From Pseudomonadota bacterium (GTDB lineage: Bacteria > Pseudomonadota > Alphaproteobacteria > Kiloniellales > JACOMY01): DNA of 64,000 nucleotides. Below, in pieces: positions 28,682 through 39,030 of the stretch. The notes beneath the pieces were generated by a model, which searched no databases, had not been told where the DNA came from, and was given only the letters and a program-made list of their open reading frames with translations. The first letter of the stretch is position 1. Every line of letters starts with the position of its first letter. The stretch spans positions 1 through 64,000 of the forward strand of contig JAKOWB010000072.1 of assembly GCA_029781795.1 (NCBI GenBank), written 5' to 3'. The position numbers and the translations under genes were made by a program.

Positions 28682-29143
28682 TCAGTCGTCGCTTTCTTCG
28701 GCGGCGTTGGCCAGGACCTTGCACATGTCGAACAGACGCTTGCGTACCGCCGGGTCCTTGATCCGGTAGTAGGCTCGCACCAGTTCGAGTGTCTCGCGCT
28801 TGGCCATGGGGTCCAGTTCATAGTCGGCCTGTTCTTCGGCGAAGGCGCGTGCCTTGCCGCTGGACTTGGCGCTCTGCCAGTCGCCCAACTCCTCGAAGAA
28901 GAAGCCGATGGGCACGTCCAGCACCTTCGACAAGTCGTAGAGCCGGCTCGAGCCGATACGGTTGGTTCCGCGTTCGTATTTTTGTACCTGCTGGAAGGTG
29001 AGGCCGATGGCCTCCCCTAGTTTCTCCTGGCTCATCCCCAGGAGCGTACGTCGCATGCGGACTCTGCCGCCGACGTGGACGTCAACCGGATGCGGCCGGC
29101 CAGTACCACGGCCATACTCCGCCTTCGGGCGACCCCGTGCCAT
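28682..29143 (-). CDS. XRE-family helix-turn-helix transcriptional regulator
   Basis: The ATG at 29143 follows AAGGAG at a spacing of nine bases, giving 153 residues. Residues ~28-82 form a Cro/C1-type helix-turn-helix ([20 protein letters not shown] and [10 protein letters not shown]). The C-terminal half is acidic and helical, ending AAEESDD. This type of regulator is conserved between lnt and metK in many Rhodospirillales and Rhizobiales. Its own promoter overlaps a small dyad (29200-29213), suggesting autorepression. The regulon cannot be read from the window. Confidence 0.92.
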   Translation of the reverse strand: MARGRPKAEYGRGTGRPHPVDVHVGGRVRMRRTLLGMSQEKLGEAIGLTFQQVQKYERGTNRIGSSRLYDLSKVLDVPIGFFFEELGDWQSAKSSGKARAFAEEQADYELDPMAKRETLELVRAYYRIKDPAVRKRLFDMCKVLANAAEESDD

Positions 29144-29197
29144 GTTGTTGTTCTCCTTCGTGCGCGGCCTTAGACAGGCCCTCGTTTCGCGTCTTTA

Positions 29198-29225
29198 TAC
29201 ATACGCCGGTATGCGGGCGATCCAA
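29198..29225 (-). promoter_or_regulatory. candidate promoter and operator dyad of the XRE regulator
   Basis: On the minus strand TTGGAT (29225-29220) and TATGTA (29203-29198) are 16 bases apart. A dyad CATAC-N4-GTATG at 29200-29213 overlaps the -10 element and spacer. That position would let the regulator block its own transcription. This is a pattern match only. Confidence 0.35.
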
Positions 29226-29239
29226 GAGATCGCCAGCGG

Positions 29240-30808
29240 TTAGTGCTCTGCCCGGGTCCGCCGATCCAACAGCAAAGCGAGGAGTGCAGGTACCAGGAGG
29301 AGTGGAACCAGCACCAGCACACCCACTTTCGCATAGATAGGGATGCGTGCAAGAGGCTGCGGCAATACAGCGTCAAGGAATGCGACCTGGTCGAGACCGA
29401 GCGCACCAATGGTTCGTCCATAAGCGTCGACTACAGCGGAAATTCCATTGTTGGCCGCCCTGACCAGTGGAAGTCCTTCCTCGACCGCCCGCAGTCGAGC
29501 CTGTGCGAAATGCTGAAAAGGTCCACTGGAGCGGCCGAACCAGGCGTCGTTAGTGATATTGAGAAGCAATGCGGGACGGATCGGGCCCTCGGCTACCACC
29601 GCGCCGGAGAAGATCACCTCGTAGCAGATGAGCGGCGAGAAGGCGGGCAGGCCCGGAAGCGACAGGGTCCGCAGTCCCGGGCCTGGCGTGAAGCCGCCGC
29701 CGGTGACAGCGAAGGCGCCGAGGATCGAGGGAAAGGGCACGTACTCGCCGAATGGCACGAGGTGCGCCTTGTCGAAAGTGGCCAGGACCCGGCCCTGATC
29801 GTCGAGCGCATAGAGCGCGTTGAAGGCGCCCTCCCCGCGCGCGATCCGCGGCGCGCCGGTGATCAGCGTGGCGCCCGGCGGCAGCAGGGCGCCGAGCGCC
29901 TGGCGCAGCCCCTCCTCCTCCCACAGATTGTAGGGCACGGCAGTTTCCGGCCAGACCACCAGCGACACCTTGGCGAGGCCGGGGCTGCGCGTCAGCTCCA
30001 TCAGTCGCTCGACATGCTCCTGCGCCAGGTCCTTGCGCCACTTCAGAGTCTGCTCGACCGAAGGCTGCACGATGCGCAGCGCCACGTCCGAGCCTTCCGC
30101 GCCGGGTGCCGGCGCAGCGGCAAGCCGCAGGAAGCCGAAGGCCAGGGCGGCCAGCAGCAGGCCCCAGGTGCCGGCCAGCGTGCCCCAGGCGACGCGCCGT
30201 CCGACCGGCAGGCCCAGCAGCGCCGGCGCGCCGGCCGCCAGCAGCGTCAGCAAGGTGAGCCCCCAGACCCCGGTGATGCTGGCCAGCTGCAGCGGCTCGG
30301 GCGCGAAGGCCCAGACCTGGCCCAGCTGGTTCCAGGGAAAACCGGTCAGCACGAAGGAGCGGAACCACTCCGCCAGCAGCCAGAGCGCGGCGAAGATCAG
30401 CAGCCAGGCACCGCCTCGGAATCGGGTCCTGTAGGCCAGCCAGGTCACCAGGCCGGTATAGAGCGCCATGCCGGCCGCGAGGCCGCCGACCGAGATCGGC
30501 AGGAACCACCAGTAGGTGGCGAAGTCCACCGTCATGGCGATGCCGACCCAATAGAAGCCGCCGAGGAAGTGGCCGAAGCCGAAGGCCCAGCCGAGCCAGA
30601 AGGCGCTGCGACCCCTGGTCGCACCGGCGGCCATCCAGCCGAGGCCCATGAAGGCCGGCAGCAGCGCCGGCACCACCCAGAGCGGCGCGAAGGCGAGCGA
30701 GGACAGCAGGCCGAGGCCGACGGCGCACCAGAAGCGCCGCCAGCCGGCGAGCGCGGCCATCCGGATGGCGAGGCGCGCCAGCCGGGGACAGACGGCGGCC
30801 TGGGTCAT
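29240..30808 (-). CDS. lnt: apolipoprotein N-acyltransferase Lnt
   Basis: The 522-residue inner-membrane enzyme adds the third acyl chain to the N-terminal cysteine of lipoproteins. The first ~230 residues hold six to seven membrane helices and the rest is a periplasmic nitrilase-like domain. The catalytic triad is visible as E288 (VVWPETAVPYN), K347 (DKAHLVPFGEY) and C395 (ICYEVIF), matching E267-K335-C387 of the E. coli enzyme. One last membrane helix lies near the C-terminus. Its ATG overlaps the corC stop by four bases, placing it at the end of the ybeY-corC-lnt run. Confidence 0.96.
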   Translation of the reverse strand: MTQAAVCPRLARLAIRMAALAGWRRFWCAVGLGLLSSLAFAPLWVVPALLPAFMGLGWMAAGATRGRSAFWLGWAFGFGHFLGGFYWVGIAMTVDFATYWWFLPISVGGLAAGMALYTGLVTWLAYRTRFRGGAWLLIFAALWLLAEWFRSFVLTGFPWNQLGQVWAFAPEPLQLASITGVWGLTLLTLLAAGAPALLGLPVGRRVAWGTLAGTWGLLLAALAFGFLRLAAAPAPGAEGSDVALRIVQPSVEQTLKWRKDLAQEHVERLMELTRSPGLAKVSLVVWPETAVPYNLWEEEGLRQALGALLPPGATLITGAPRIARGEGAFNALYALDDQGRVLATFDKAHLVPFGEYVPFPSILGAFAVTGGGFTPGPGLRTLSLPGLPAFSPLICYEVIFSGAVVAEGPIRPALLLNITNDAWFGRSSGPFQHFAQARLRAVEEGLPLVRAANNGISAVVDAYGRTIGALGLDQVAFLDAVLPQPLARIPIYAKVGVLVLVPLLLVPALLALLLDRRTRAEH

Positions 30809-31704
30809 GTCTTCTCCGGCGGCTTCGGCGGCAGGTTGCGCACGCGCAGGCGGCGCAGGCGGCGCGGATCGGCGTCCACCACCTCCAGCGTCATGCCGGA
30901 GTGGGGATGCTTGAAAAGCTCGCCGCGCGCCGGCACGCGGCCTGCCAGCGAGACCACGAGGCCGCCCAGCGTATCGAGGTCGTCCTCGCGCTCCTCGTCG
31001 CTGAGGATCGGGCCGACCAGCGCCTCGAACTGTTCCAGCGGCACGCGCGCATCGGCGACGACCGAACCGTCGGCCCGGGTCTGCAGCAGCGGCGCGCTCT
31101 CCAGGTCGTGCTCGTCCTCGATCTCGCCGACGATCTGCTCGACCAGGTCCTCGATGGTGATCAGGCCGTCGATGCCGCCGTACTCGTCGACCACCAGCGC
31201 CATGTGGCGGCGCGAGCGGCGCATCTCCAGCAGCAGGTCGAGCGCCAGCATCGAGGGTGCGACGATCAGCACCTCGCGCTTGACCGCCGCCAGGCGGAAG
31301 CCAGCCTGGTCACCGACATAGGCCAGCAGGTCCTTGACGTGAACGAAGCCGACGATGTCGTCCAGCGTGTCGCGATAGACCGGCATGCGCGAATGGCCCT
31401 CGCGCTGGAACAGCGCCAGGAGTTCCTGGAAGGAAGCGCCGGCCTCCACCGCCACGATGTCGGCGCGCGGCACCATGACGTCGTAGGCCGTCAGGTGCCT
31501 GAGCTTGAGGATGTTGCCGAGCAGCAGGCGCTCATGGTCGCCGATGCCGCCCGGCTCGCCGTCCTCGCCCTCGCTCTCCTCGATCTCCTCGATGATCTCC
31601 TCGATCGCCTCGCGCAGCGAGCCCTCGCCGGCGCGCGGCTTGATGCGGTGGCGCAGGCGCTGCCAGATGCCGCGCCGGGAGTCGCCGTTGGCTTCGTCGC
31701 TCAT
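30805..31704 (-). CDS. corC: CorC/TlyC-type CBS-domain protein
   Basis: The 299-residue soluble product has a CBS pair (residues ~65-190, including MVPRADIVAVEA and VVDEYGGIDGLITIEDLVEQIVGEI) and a C-terminal CorC/HlyC transporter-associated domain (~205-295). It lacks the DUF21 membrane domain, as CorC does. Such proteins are linked to Mg2+/Co2+ efflux and are conserved beside ybeY and lnt. The N-terminus is acidic (EEIIEEIEESEGED). It overlaps lnt by four bases downstream and the ybeY stop by four bases upstream. Confidence 0.94.
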   Translation of the reverse strand: MSDEANGDSRRGIWQRLRHRIKPRAGEGSLREAIEEIIEEIEESEGEDGEPGGIGDHERLLLGNILKLRHLTAYDVMVPRADIVAVEAGASFQELLALFQREGHSRMPVYRDTLDDIVGFVHVKDLLAYVGDQAGFRLAAVKREVLIVAPSMLALDLLLEMRRSRRHMALVVDEYGGIDGLITIEDLVEQIVGEIEDEHDLESAPLLQTRADGSVVADARVPLEQFEALVGPILSDEEREDDLDTLGGLVVSLAGRVPARGELFKHPHSGMTLEVVDADPRRLRRLRVRNLPPKPPEKT

Positions 31705-32246
31705 GCCGGCAGCTCCGCCGCGTAGGGGTCGGCGATGCCGAGGCCCCGCAGCACCAGGCGCTCCAGCGCCTCCATGCGCCCAGCCTCGGCGGCTTCCTGG
31801 TGGTCGTAGCCGAAGAGATGCAGCAGGCCATGCACCACCAGGTGCGAAAGGTGGTCGGCCAGGCTCTTGCCCTGTTCCGCCGCCTCACGCGCCACGGTCT
31901 CGAATGCCAGCGCCACGTCGCCCCACTGCTGCGGCTCGTCGCCGGCGACCACGGGGCTCTCGGCGCTCGGATCTGCATAGCGCGCGCTGTCTTCCTGCGC
32001 CGGGAAGGAGAGCACGTTGGTCGGCTTGTCCTGGCCGCGGAAGCGGCGGTTGAGGTCGCGCAGCGTGGCGTCGTCGGCCAGCAGGATCGCCGCCTGCCAG
32101 TGCCCGCCGCCCCGCGTCGCCGCGCTCAGCGCCGCCGCCGCGGCGCGCTCGACCACGGCCTCGGCCGCGGGCAGGGCGCGGGCCCAGCCCTCCGCCTCGA
32201 TGATGATGTCGACCTCGTCGAGGCCTTGTCCGCGCGCGAGACGCAT
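31701..32246 (-). CDS. ybeY: endoribonuclease / rRNA maturation factor YbeY
   Basis: I chose the ATG at 32246, which lies just after the phoH stop, giving 181 residues; longer frames would overlap phoH. The zinc-binding motif HGxLHLxGxDH is present as H139, H143 and H149. YbeY is a metal-dependent RNase involved in 16S rRNA 3'-end maturation and ribosome quality control. Conserved LNRRFRGQDKPTNVLSFP precedes the metal site. It sits in the universal phoH-ybeY-corC-lnt order and is coupled to corC by a four-base overlap. Confidence 0.95.
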   Translation of the reverse strand: MRLARGQGLDEVDIIIEAEGWARALPAAEAVVERAAAAALSAATRGGGHWQAAILLADDATLRDLNRRFRGQDKPTNVLSFPAQEDSARYADPSAESPVVAGDEPQQWGDVALAFETVAREAAEQGKSLADHLSHLVVHGLLHLFGYDHQEAAEAGRMEALERLVLRGLGIADPYAAELPA

Positions 32247-32256
32247 CGTCCGGGCC

Positions 32257-34670
<2,414 letters not shown>

Positions 34671-34759
34671 CGCGGGCGGCCGCGCGCGGGATGGCGGACG
34701 AAGGTCGTCCGCATCAAGCCCTCGAACCGGGAGCTGCTGAGCCCTGGCGCATGACCGTC

Positions 34760-34788
34760 ATTCTACAGGGTTGCGGGGTGGCCAACAA
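34760..34788 (-). promoter_or_regulatory. candidate sigma-70 promoter for the miaB operon
   Basis: On the minus strand TTGTTG (34788-34783) and TAGAAT (34765-34760) are 17 bases apart, the optimal spacing. It lies between olsA and miaB and would give a leader of about 85 bases, which also contains an 8-bp inverted repeat (34694-34701 with 34705-34712). This is a pattern match only. Confidence 0.45.
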
Positions 34789-34838
34789 TCACGCGGGGAT
34801 GACAGAGTCAAGGCGACCAGCCCAGCATCGCCCGCGCA

Positions 34839-35678
34839 TCACGCCGCGCCGGCCTCGGCCACCGGGCGCAGCGGCGCCGCGGGCTCGGGCAGCGGCGGCA
34901 GCGAACGGCCGGTCAGCGCCTGGCTGACGCCGCGCCGGACCTGGGCCTGGCAGTACTCGGCCATGGCCTTGCGGCTGCCGAACTGCTCGAAGGTCACCGG
35001 CTTGTGGAACTCCACCACCACCGAGACCTTGCCGATGCCGAAGGCGCCCCAGATGTGGGTGAAGAGGTCCATGTCGCCGTACCAGGCGAAATAGGGCCTG
35101 AGGTAGCGGCCCATCGGCAGGCCGTCGAGCTTGGCATAGGCAACCGACACGGCCTGCACGGTCAGCGGCTTGCCGCGCGGCCGCTTCTCGGCCACCGAGA
35201 AGAGCGCCGACTTGAAGGGCAGGACGCGGTTGCCGTCGCTGGAGGTGCCCTCGGCGAAGAGCATCAGGCTCTCGCCGGCTTCCAGGCGCTTGCTCATCTC
35301 GTCGCGGGTCTCGGCCGTCTTGGGCGCGCGGCGCTCGACGAAGACCGAGCGCTGCAGCTTGGCCAGGAGGCCGAACAGAGGCCACTTGGCAATCTCCGCC
35401 TTGGCGACGAAGGAGCCGCGGATGATCGAGCCGATCACCTCGATGTCGAGGTAGGAGACGTGGTTGATGACATAGAGGGTCGGGTGCTCGCGCGACTGCC
35501 GGCCACGGCGCTCCACCCGGATGCCGGCGATGCGGCAGACCTGGCGGTGGTACCACATGGGAAAGGTTTCCCGCCACGGCAGGTGGAAGATCAGCGCCGA
35601 GCCCTGGATGACGATGGTCGAGCCGGTCAGCAGCAGATAGAGGAAGATCCGCCAGCAGGACCGCAAGCGCGAGACCAT
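34839..35678 (-). CDS. olsA: 1-acyl-glycerol-3-phosphate / lyso-ornithine lipid acyltransferase (PlsC family, probable OlsA)
   Basis: The 279-residue product has an N-terminal membrane helix (residues ~8-32) and the acyltransferase motifs H73-x4-D78 (NHVSYLD) and FAEGTSSDG. PlsC-family enzymes acylate lysophosphatidic acid; OlsA acylates lyso-ornithine lipid. I favour OlsA because the gene lies 22 bases after an OlsB-like gene, the olsBA arrangement known from rhizobia. Housekeeping PlsC remains possible. The Pro/Ala-rich C-terminus is not conserved. Confidence 0.85.
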   Translation of the reverse strand: MVSRLRSCWRIFLYLLLTGSTIVIQGSALIFHLPWRETFPMWYHRQVCRIAGIRVERRGRQSREHPTLYVINHVSYLDIEVIGSIIRGSFVAKAEIAKWPLFGLLAKLQRSVFVERRAPKTAETRDEMSKRLEAGESLMLFAEGTSSDGNRVLPFKSALFSVAEKRPRGKPLTVQAVSVAYAKLDGLPMGRYLRPYFAWYGDMDLFTHIWGAFGIGKVSVVVEFHKPVTFEQFGSRKAMAEYCQAQVRRGVSQALTGRSLPPLPEPAAPLRPVAEAGAA

Positions 35679-35700
35679 GGCTGCTCCGTCCGCCCCGCCG

Positions 35701-36516
35701 CTACTCGCGCGCCGACTCGCCGGCCAGGCGATAGTGGCGGTAGTACTTCTCGGTCACCCAGTCGGTCTTGACCACGATGGCGACGTCGGTGGTGCCGAAG
35801 TCCTTGTCGACCACCGCGCCGTCGCCGACGAAGCCGCCGAGGCGCAGGTAGCCGCGGATCAGCGGTGGCAGCAGGCGCTTGGCCTCGCGCAGGTTGATGT
35901 CCTCCACCGCAATCGAGTTCATCTCGACATAGCGGCTGTCGACAGCGCGCGGCCGCAACGCCGGCGGCGCGAGATGGTGGTGGTAGAGATAGGACAGCGG
36001 CAGGGCGAGCTGCTCGGGCGCCACCGACGGCAGGCTGGCGCAGCCGAACATGATGTCGATGTTGTAGTAGAACACGTACTCGGAGATGCCGCGCCACAGC
36101 AGCTGCATGGTCGAGCCGGTACGGAAGGCCGCGTCGACGCAGGAGCGGCCAAGCTCCATGATCTCGCCGGGATAGGCCATCAGCGCCGAAAGATCGTACT
36201 CGTCGGCCGAGTAGAACTGCCCGCGGCGCGCCGCCTGCTCGCGGCGCATCAGGCGGTAGCTGCCGACCACCGCCTCGGCGCCGGTCTTCTGGCGGTCGAA
36301 GACCAGCAGGTGGTCGCAGTACTCGTCGAAGGAATCCCACTCGCGCTGCTCCAGGCGCTGCTGCGCCGTGGGCGTTGCCGCCATCTCCTCGCAGAAGACG
36401 CGATAGCGCAGGCGCTGCGAGGCGCGCACCTCGTCGGCGCTTTCCGCCAGGCGGATATGCAGCGAGCCGGCGACCACGTCGACCGGTTTGCCGCGATTGG
36501 CTTCCATCAACACCAT
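35701..36516 (-). CDS. olsB: OlsB-like ornithine N-acyltransferase (GNAT fold)
   Basis: I chose the ATG at 36516, which has AGGAG eight bases upstream, giving 271 residues. The family, formerly labelled putative hemolysin, transfers a 3-hydroxyacyl group from ACP to ornithine, the first step of phosphorus-free ornithine lipid. Recognisable blocks are RLAESADEVRASQRLRYRVF, YCDHLLVFD, MELGRSCVD and LRLGGFVGDGAVVDKDFGTTDV. The downstream PlsC-family gene would complete the pathway. A candidate extended -10 (TGCTACACT on the minus strand, about 36608-36616) lies ~95 bases upstream. Confidence 0.88.
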   Translation of the reverse strand: MVLMEANRGKPVDVVAGSLHIRLAESADEVRASQRLRYRVFCEEMAATPTAQQRLEQREWDSFDEYCDHLLVFDRQKTGAEAVVGSYRLMRREQAARRGQFYSADEYDLSALMAYPGEIMELGRSCVDAAFRTGSTMQLLWRGISEYVFYYNIDIMFGCASLPSVAPEQLALPLSYLYHHHLAPPALRPRAVDSRYVEMNSIAVEDINLREAKRLLPPLIRGYLRLGGFVGDGAVVDKDFGTTDVAIVVKTDWVTEKYYRHYRLAGESARE

Positions 36517-36723
36517 CGTGTCGCTCCTGCCGGCCGCGGCCGGACGTCGCCCCCCGTTGACAGACGTGACTTGCGGACGGGCGGTTGGTCCGCCCTGCCC
36601 CGCTTCGAGTGTAGCAGATATGGTGACGCCAGGGGCGAGAGGTAATACGCCGGACAGGGGCAAATCCTGCCCGCCGCGCTGGCGGTTGCGCCCCGCCCGG
36701 GACCGTGACCGGGCCGGCCGCCC

Positions 36724-37182
36724 CTAGACGTGCTCCTTGCCGGCCGCGGTCTCGACGCTCTTGTTCTTGTCGCTGGCAGCCTTGACGCCATAGAGCTCCA
36801 TCTTGTGCCCGACCAGACGATAGCCCAGGCGCCGGGCGATCTCGTTCTGCAGGCGCTCGACCTCCGGATCGACGAACTCGATGACTTCGCCGCTGTTCAC
36901 ATCGATCAGGTGATCGTGGTGCTCCTCGGTCCGCTCCTCGTAGCGGGCGCGGCCATGCGCGCCGAAATCGTGCCGCTCCAGGATGCCCGCCTCCTCGAAC
37001 AGCTTCACGGTGCGATAGACCGTGGCTATCGAGATCCGCGGATCGATTCTCACGGCGCGGCGATGAAGTTGTTCCACATCCGGATGATCCGATGACTGCG
37101 AGAGCACCCGAGCAATCACCCGGCGCTGCTCCGTCATCTTCAGCCCCTTGTCGAGGCAAAGTTTCTCGAGACGATCCGACAT
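36724..37182 (-). CDS. fur: Fur/Mur-family metalloregulator
   Basis: The ATG at 37182 with GAGGAG just upstream gives 152 residues. The N-terminal winged helix (TEQRRVIARVLSQSSDHPDVEQLHRR and ISIATVYRTVKLFEEAGIL) binds DNA, and the C-terminal half dimerises. EEHHDHLIDVNSGEVIEF is the metal site. The CxxC of gamma-proteobacterial Fur is replaced by D and S, as in the alphaproteobacterial Fur/Mur proteins that respond to manganese or iron. Other family members such as Irr or Zur look different at this site. The gene is separated from olsB by 207 bases. Confidence 0.93.
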   Translation of the reverse strand: MSDRLEKLCLDKGLKMTEQRRVIARVLSQSSDHPDVEQLHRRAVRIDPRISIATVYRTVKLFEEAGILERHDFGAHGRARYEERTEEHHDHLIDVNSGEVIEFVDPEVERLQNEIARRLGYRLVGHKMELYGVKAASDKNKSVETAAGKEHV

Positions 37183-37254
37183 CCGCTCCTCGGTCGTGGC
37201 GTCGCCCCCGCAAGACCGCCCCGCGGAGCCGTTGCGGCAAGATAGTAACCGAAT

Positions 37255-37285
37255 GGGCGTCGTTGACCTAATGCCAACGACGCCC
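37255..37285 (-). terminator. hairpin between mucR and fur
   Basis: GGGCGTCGTTG (37255-37265) pairs perfectly with CAACGACGCCC (37275-37285) over 11 bp with a nine-base loop. It lies 40 bases after the mucR stop and 73 before the fur start on the minus strand. No T-run follows, so it may be a weak terminator or an operator dyad in the fur promoter region. Confidence 0.5.
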
Positions 37286-37324
37286 AAAGCAACACAAACG
37301 TAATCGAGTCAATGAGACTTGTTC

Positions 37325-37738
37325 TCAGCCCCGCTTGCGCGGCTTCGTCCCGAGGCCGATCTGCTTCGCCAGCTTCGAACGCTGCTTGGCATAGTTCGGC
37401 GCGACCATCGGATAGTCGGCCGGCAGCCCCCAGCGGTCGCGATACTCTTCGGGGCTCATGTTGTACGCGGTCTTCAGATGCCGCTTCAGCATCTTCAGCT
37501 TCTTGCCGTCCTCCAGGCAGATGATGAAGTCGGGCGTGACCGACTTCTTGACCGGCACGGCGGGGGCCGGGCGCTCCGGCTCCTTCGGCTGAACCTGGCC
37601 GACGTTGGCCAGCGTCTGATAGACCTCGCGGATCAGACCGGGCAGGTCCTGCACCGGCACAGTGTTATGGGCAACATGGGCCGACACGATGCTGCTGGTA
37701 AGCTGCAGCAAATCCTTGTCGTTGCTTTCCGTGGTCAT
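37325..37738 (-). CDS. mucR: MucR/Ros-family transcriptional regulator
   Basis: The ATG at 37738 with GAGGA eight bases upstream gives 137 residues. The N-terminal half is the MucR oligomerisation region (LTSSIVSAHVAHNTV). The C-terminal zinc-finger-like DNA-binding domain reads CLEDGKKLKMLKRHLKTAYN, followed by SPEEYRDRWGLPADYPMVAPNYA. Only one Cys of the CxxC pair is present, and the last ligand position is Tyr. This variant keeps the fold but lacks a full zinc site, as in several described MucR homologues. MucR proteins are global regulators of envelope, motility and cell-cycle genes. Its promoter carries overlapping dyads, so autoregulation is likely. Confidence 0.94.
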   Translation of the reverse strand: MTTESNDKDLLQLTSSIVSAHVAHNTVPVQDLPGLIREVYQTLANVGQVQPKEPERPAPAVPVKKSVTPDFIICLEDGKKLKMLKRHLKTAYNMSPEEYRDRWGLPADYPMVAPNYAKQRSKLAKQIGLGTKPRKRG

Positions 37739-37774
37739 CAGCCGAATCCTCGCGAGACGCTCATTGTTCCGGGA

Positions 37775-37822
37775 GCTATACAGACCGTGCCCGTGAATTG
37801 CAATATGCAATACTTGCATTGC
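37775..37822 (-). promoter_or_regulatory. mucR promoter with overlapping operator dyads
   Basis: On the minus strand TTGCAA (37803-37798) and TATAGC (37780-37775) are exactly 17 bases apart. The -35 box lies inside a perfect dyad ATTGCA-N3-TGCAAT (37797-37811), and GCAAT...ATTGC (37807-37822) forms a second overlapping dyad. A repressor bound here would block the -35 element. MucR itself, which prefers AT-rich sites with TpA steps, is the obvious candidate. Confidence 0.5.
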
Positions 37823-37848
37823 TTTGTCGTGCTCTTCCAATAACACTG

Positions 37849-38313
37849 TCACGCGAGCAAGGGTTGTTCAGGGCCAACCAAATCCAGCCGCATCAATAGA
37901 GCATCGGCCCCCCGGCGATAGTATTTTGGGCGACGGCCGACACAGCGCCAGCCGCTGGCGCGGTAAAGCGCCAGCGCCGCCGGGTTGTCCGCCCCCACTT
38001 CCAGGAAGCCGCGCGTCGCGCCGAGCGCCAGCGCCTGTGCCAGGCCGGTCCGCAGCAGCGTGGCCGCCAGCCCCCGGCGCCGCGCGGCCGGCGCGACCGC
38101 CAGGGTCAGCACCTCCACCTCGTCCGCCGCCAGTCGCAGCAGCAGGAACCCGGCCAAGGATCCGGCCTGCTCCGCGGCCAGCCCCCAGGTGCCCGGCGCG
38201 GCCAGCAGCGCGGCAAGCTGCTCGGCGCCCCAGGTCTCGTCGGCAAAGGCCGCGGCGTGGATGGCCGCCGCCGCGGGCAGGTCCGCCGGCGTGAGCGGAC
38301 GCGGTGCCATCAT
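37849..38313 (-). CDS. rimI: ribosomal protein alanine N-acetyltransferase RimI
   Basis: The 154-residue product is a GNAT acetyltransferase. The acetyl-CoA-binding loop reads VAPAARRRGLAATLLRTGL, and conserved ARGFLEVGADNPAALALYRASGW completes the fold. RimI acetylates the N-terminus of ribosomal protein S18. It overlaps the tsaB stop by four bases; the tsaB-rimI pair is a widespread gene order and supports the name over other GNAT enzymes. It is the last gene of its operon, followed by the mucR promoter region. Confidence 0.9.
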   Translation of the reverse strand: MMAPRPLTPADLPAAAAIHAAAFADETWGAEQLAALLAAPGTWGLAAEQAGSLAGFLLLRLAADEVEVLTLAVAPAARRRGLAATLLRTGLAQALALGATRGFLEVGADNPAALALYRASGWRCVGRRPKYYRRGADALLMRLDLVGPEQPLLA

Positions 38314-39017
38314 GGCCGCGGCTGGGGCCGGCGCGGCTGCGTGGTGTCGGGCGCGCGCAGATAGAGTGGCCGCGGCGGGCGCCGGTCGGCCGGCGCCGGC
38401 AGCGCGGCGGCCAGCCTTGCCAGCACGGCGGCGTCGGCGGCGCCCTCGGCCGCGCTCCGCGCCAGGTCGAGGCCGGCGCCGCGCAGGACCGGCAGGGCCT
38501 GGTCGACGGCATCGCCGGCCAGCAGCAGGGGGCGTCGCGGCAGGGCGGCCGCCAGCGCATCCGTGGCGACGAGGGCGGGCTCCAGCGCGGCGGCGCCGGC
38601 GGGCCTGAGCTGGGCATAGACCTCTGCCCGCTTGGCGTCGAGCAGCAGCAACAGGTCGCGTCCGCCCAGCTCCTCGGCCGGTACGGCGGCGGCCACCACG
38701 TCGAAGGAGCCGACCCCCAGGATCGGCAGGTCCCAGGCCAGCGCCAGCCCCTCGGCGGCGGCGAGACCGATGCGCACGCCGGTGAAGCCGCCCGGCCCCA
38801 GGGTGACGGCGATGGCGCCGAGCGCGGCATAGCGCTCGCCGGCCTCGGCCATCACCGCCTCGACCAGCGGCAGCAGGCGCTCCGACTGGCCGCGCGCGCG
38901 GCGCTCGAAGCGGCTGGCCACCACGCCCGCGCCGGGCCGCCAGAGCGCGACGGAACAGGACTGCCCCGCGGCGTCCAGCGCCAGCAGCGGCCGCGTCCAG
39001 GTCGCCTGTTCGCTCAT
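38310..39017 (-). CDS. tsaB: tRNA threonylcarbamoyladenosine biosynthesis protein TsaB
   Basis: The ATG at 39017 gives 235 residues, and longer frames would overlap the gene upstream. The N-terminal ASKHA-fold half is clear (LLALDAAGQSCSVAL, and VTLGPGGFTGVRIGLAAAEGLALAW). TsaB dimerises with TsaD and TsaE to install t6A37 in ANN-decoding tRNAs. The C-terminal ~110 residues are divergent, as usual. It overlaps rimI by four bases and follows the nitroreductase by 13 bases. Confidence 0.93.
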   Translation of the reverse strand: MSEQATWTRPLLALDAAGQSCSVALWRPGAGVVASRFERRARGQSERLLPLVEAVMAEAGERYAALGAIAVTLGPGGFTGVRIGLAAAEGLALAWDLPILGVGSFDVVAAAVPAEELGGRDLLLLLDAKRAEVYAQLRPAGAAALEPALVATDALAAALPRRPLLLAGDAVDQALPVLRGAGLDLARSAAEGAADAAVLARLAAALPAPADRRPPRPLYLRAPDTTQPRRPQPRP

Positions 39018-39030
39018 GCGCCGCGACGCC

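Noticed and set aside
34694-34712. Inverted repeat GCGGACGA-N3-TCGTCCGC in the miaB leader as a terminator
   Set aside because: Short stem, three-base loop, no T-run; noted under the promoter entry but not listed as a terminator.
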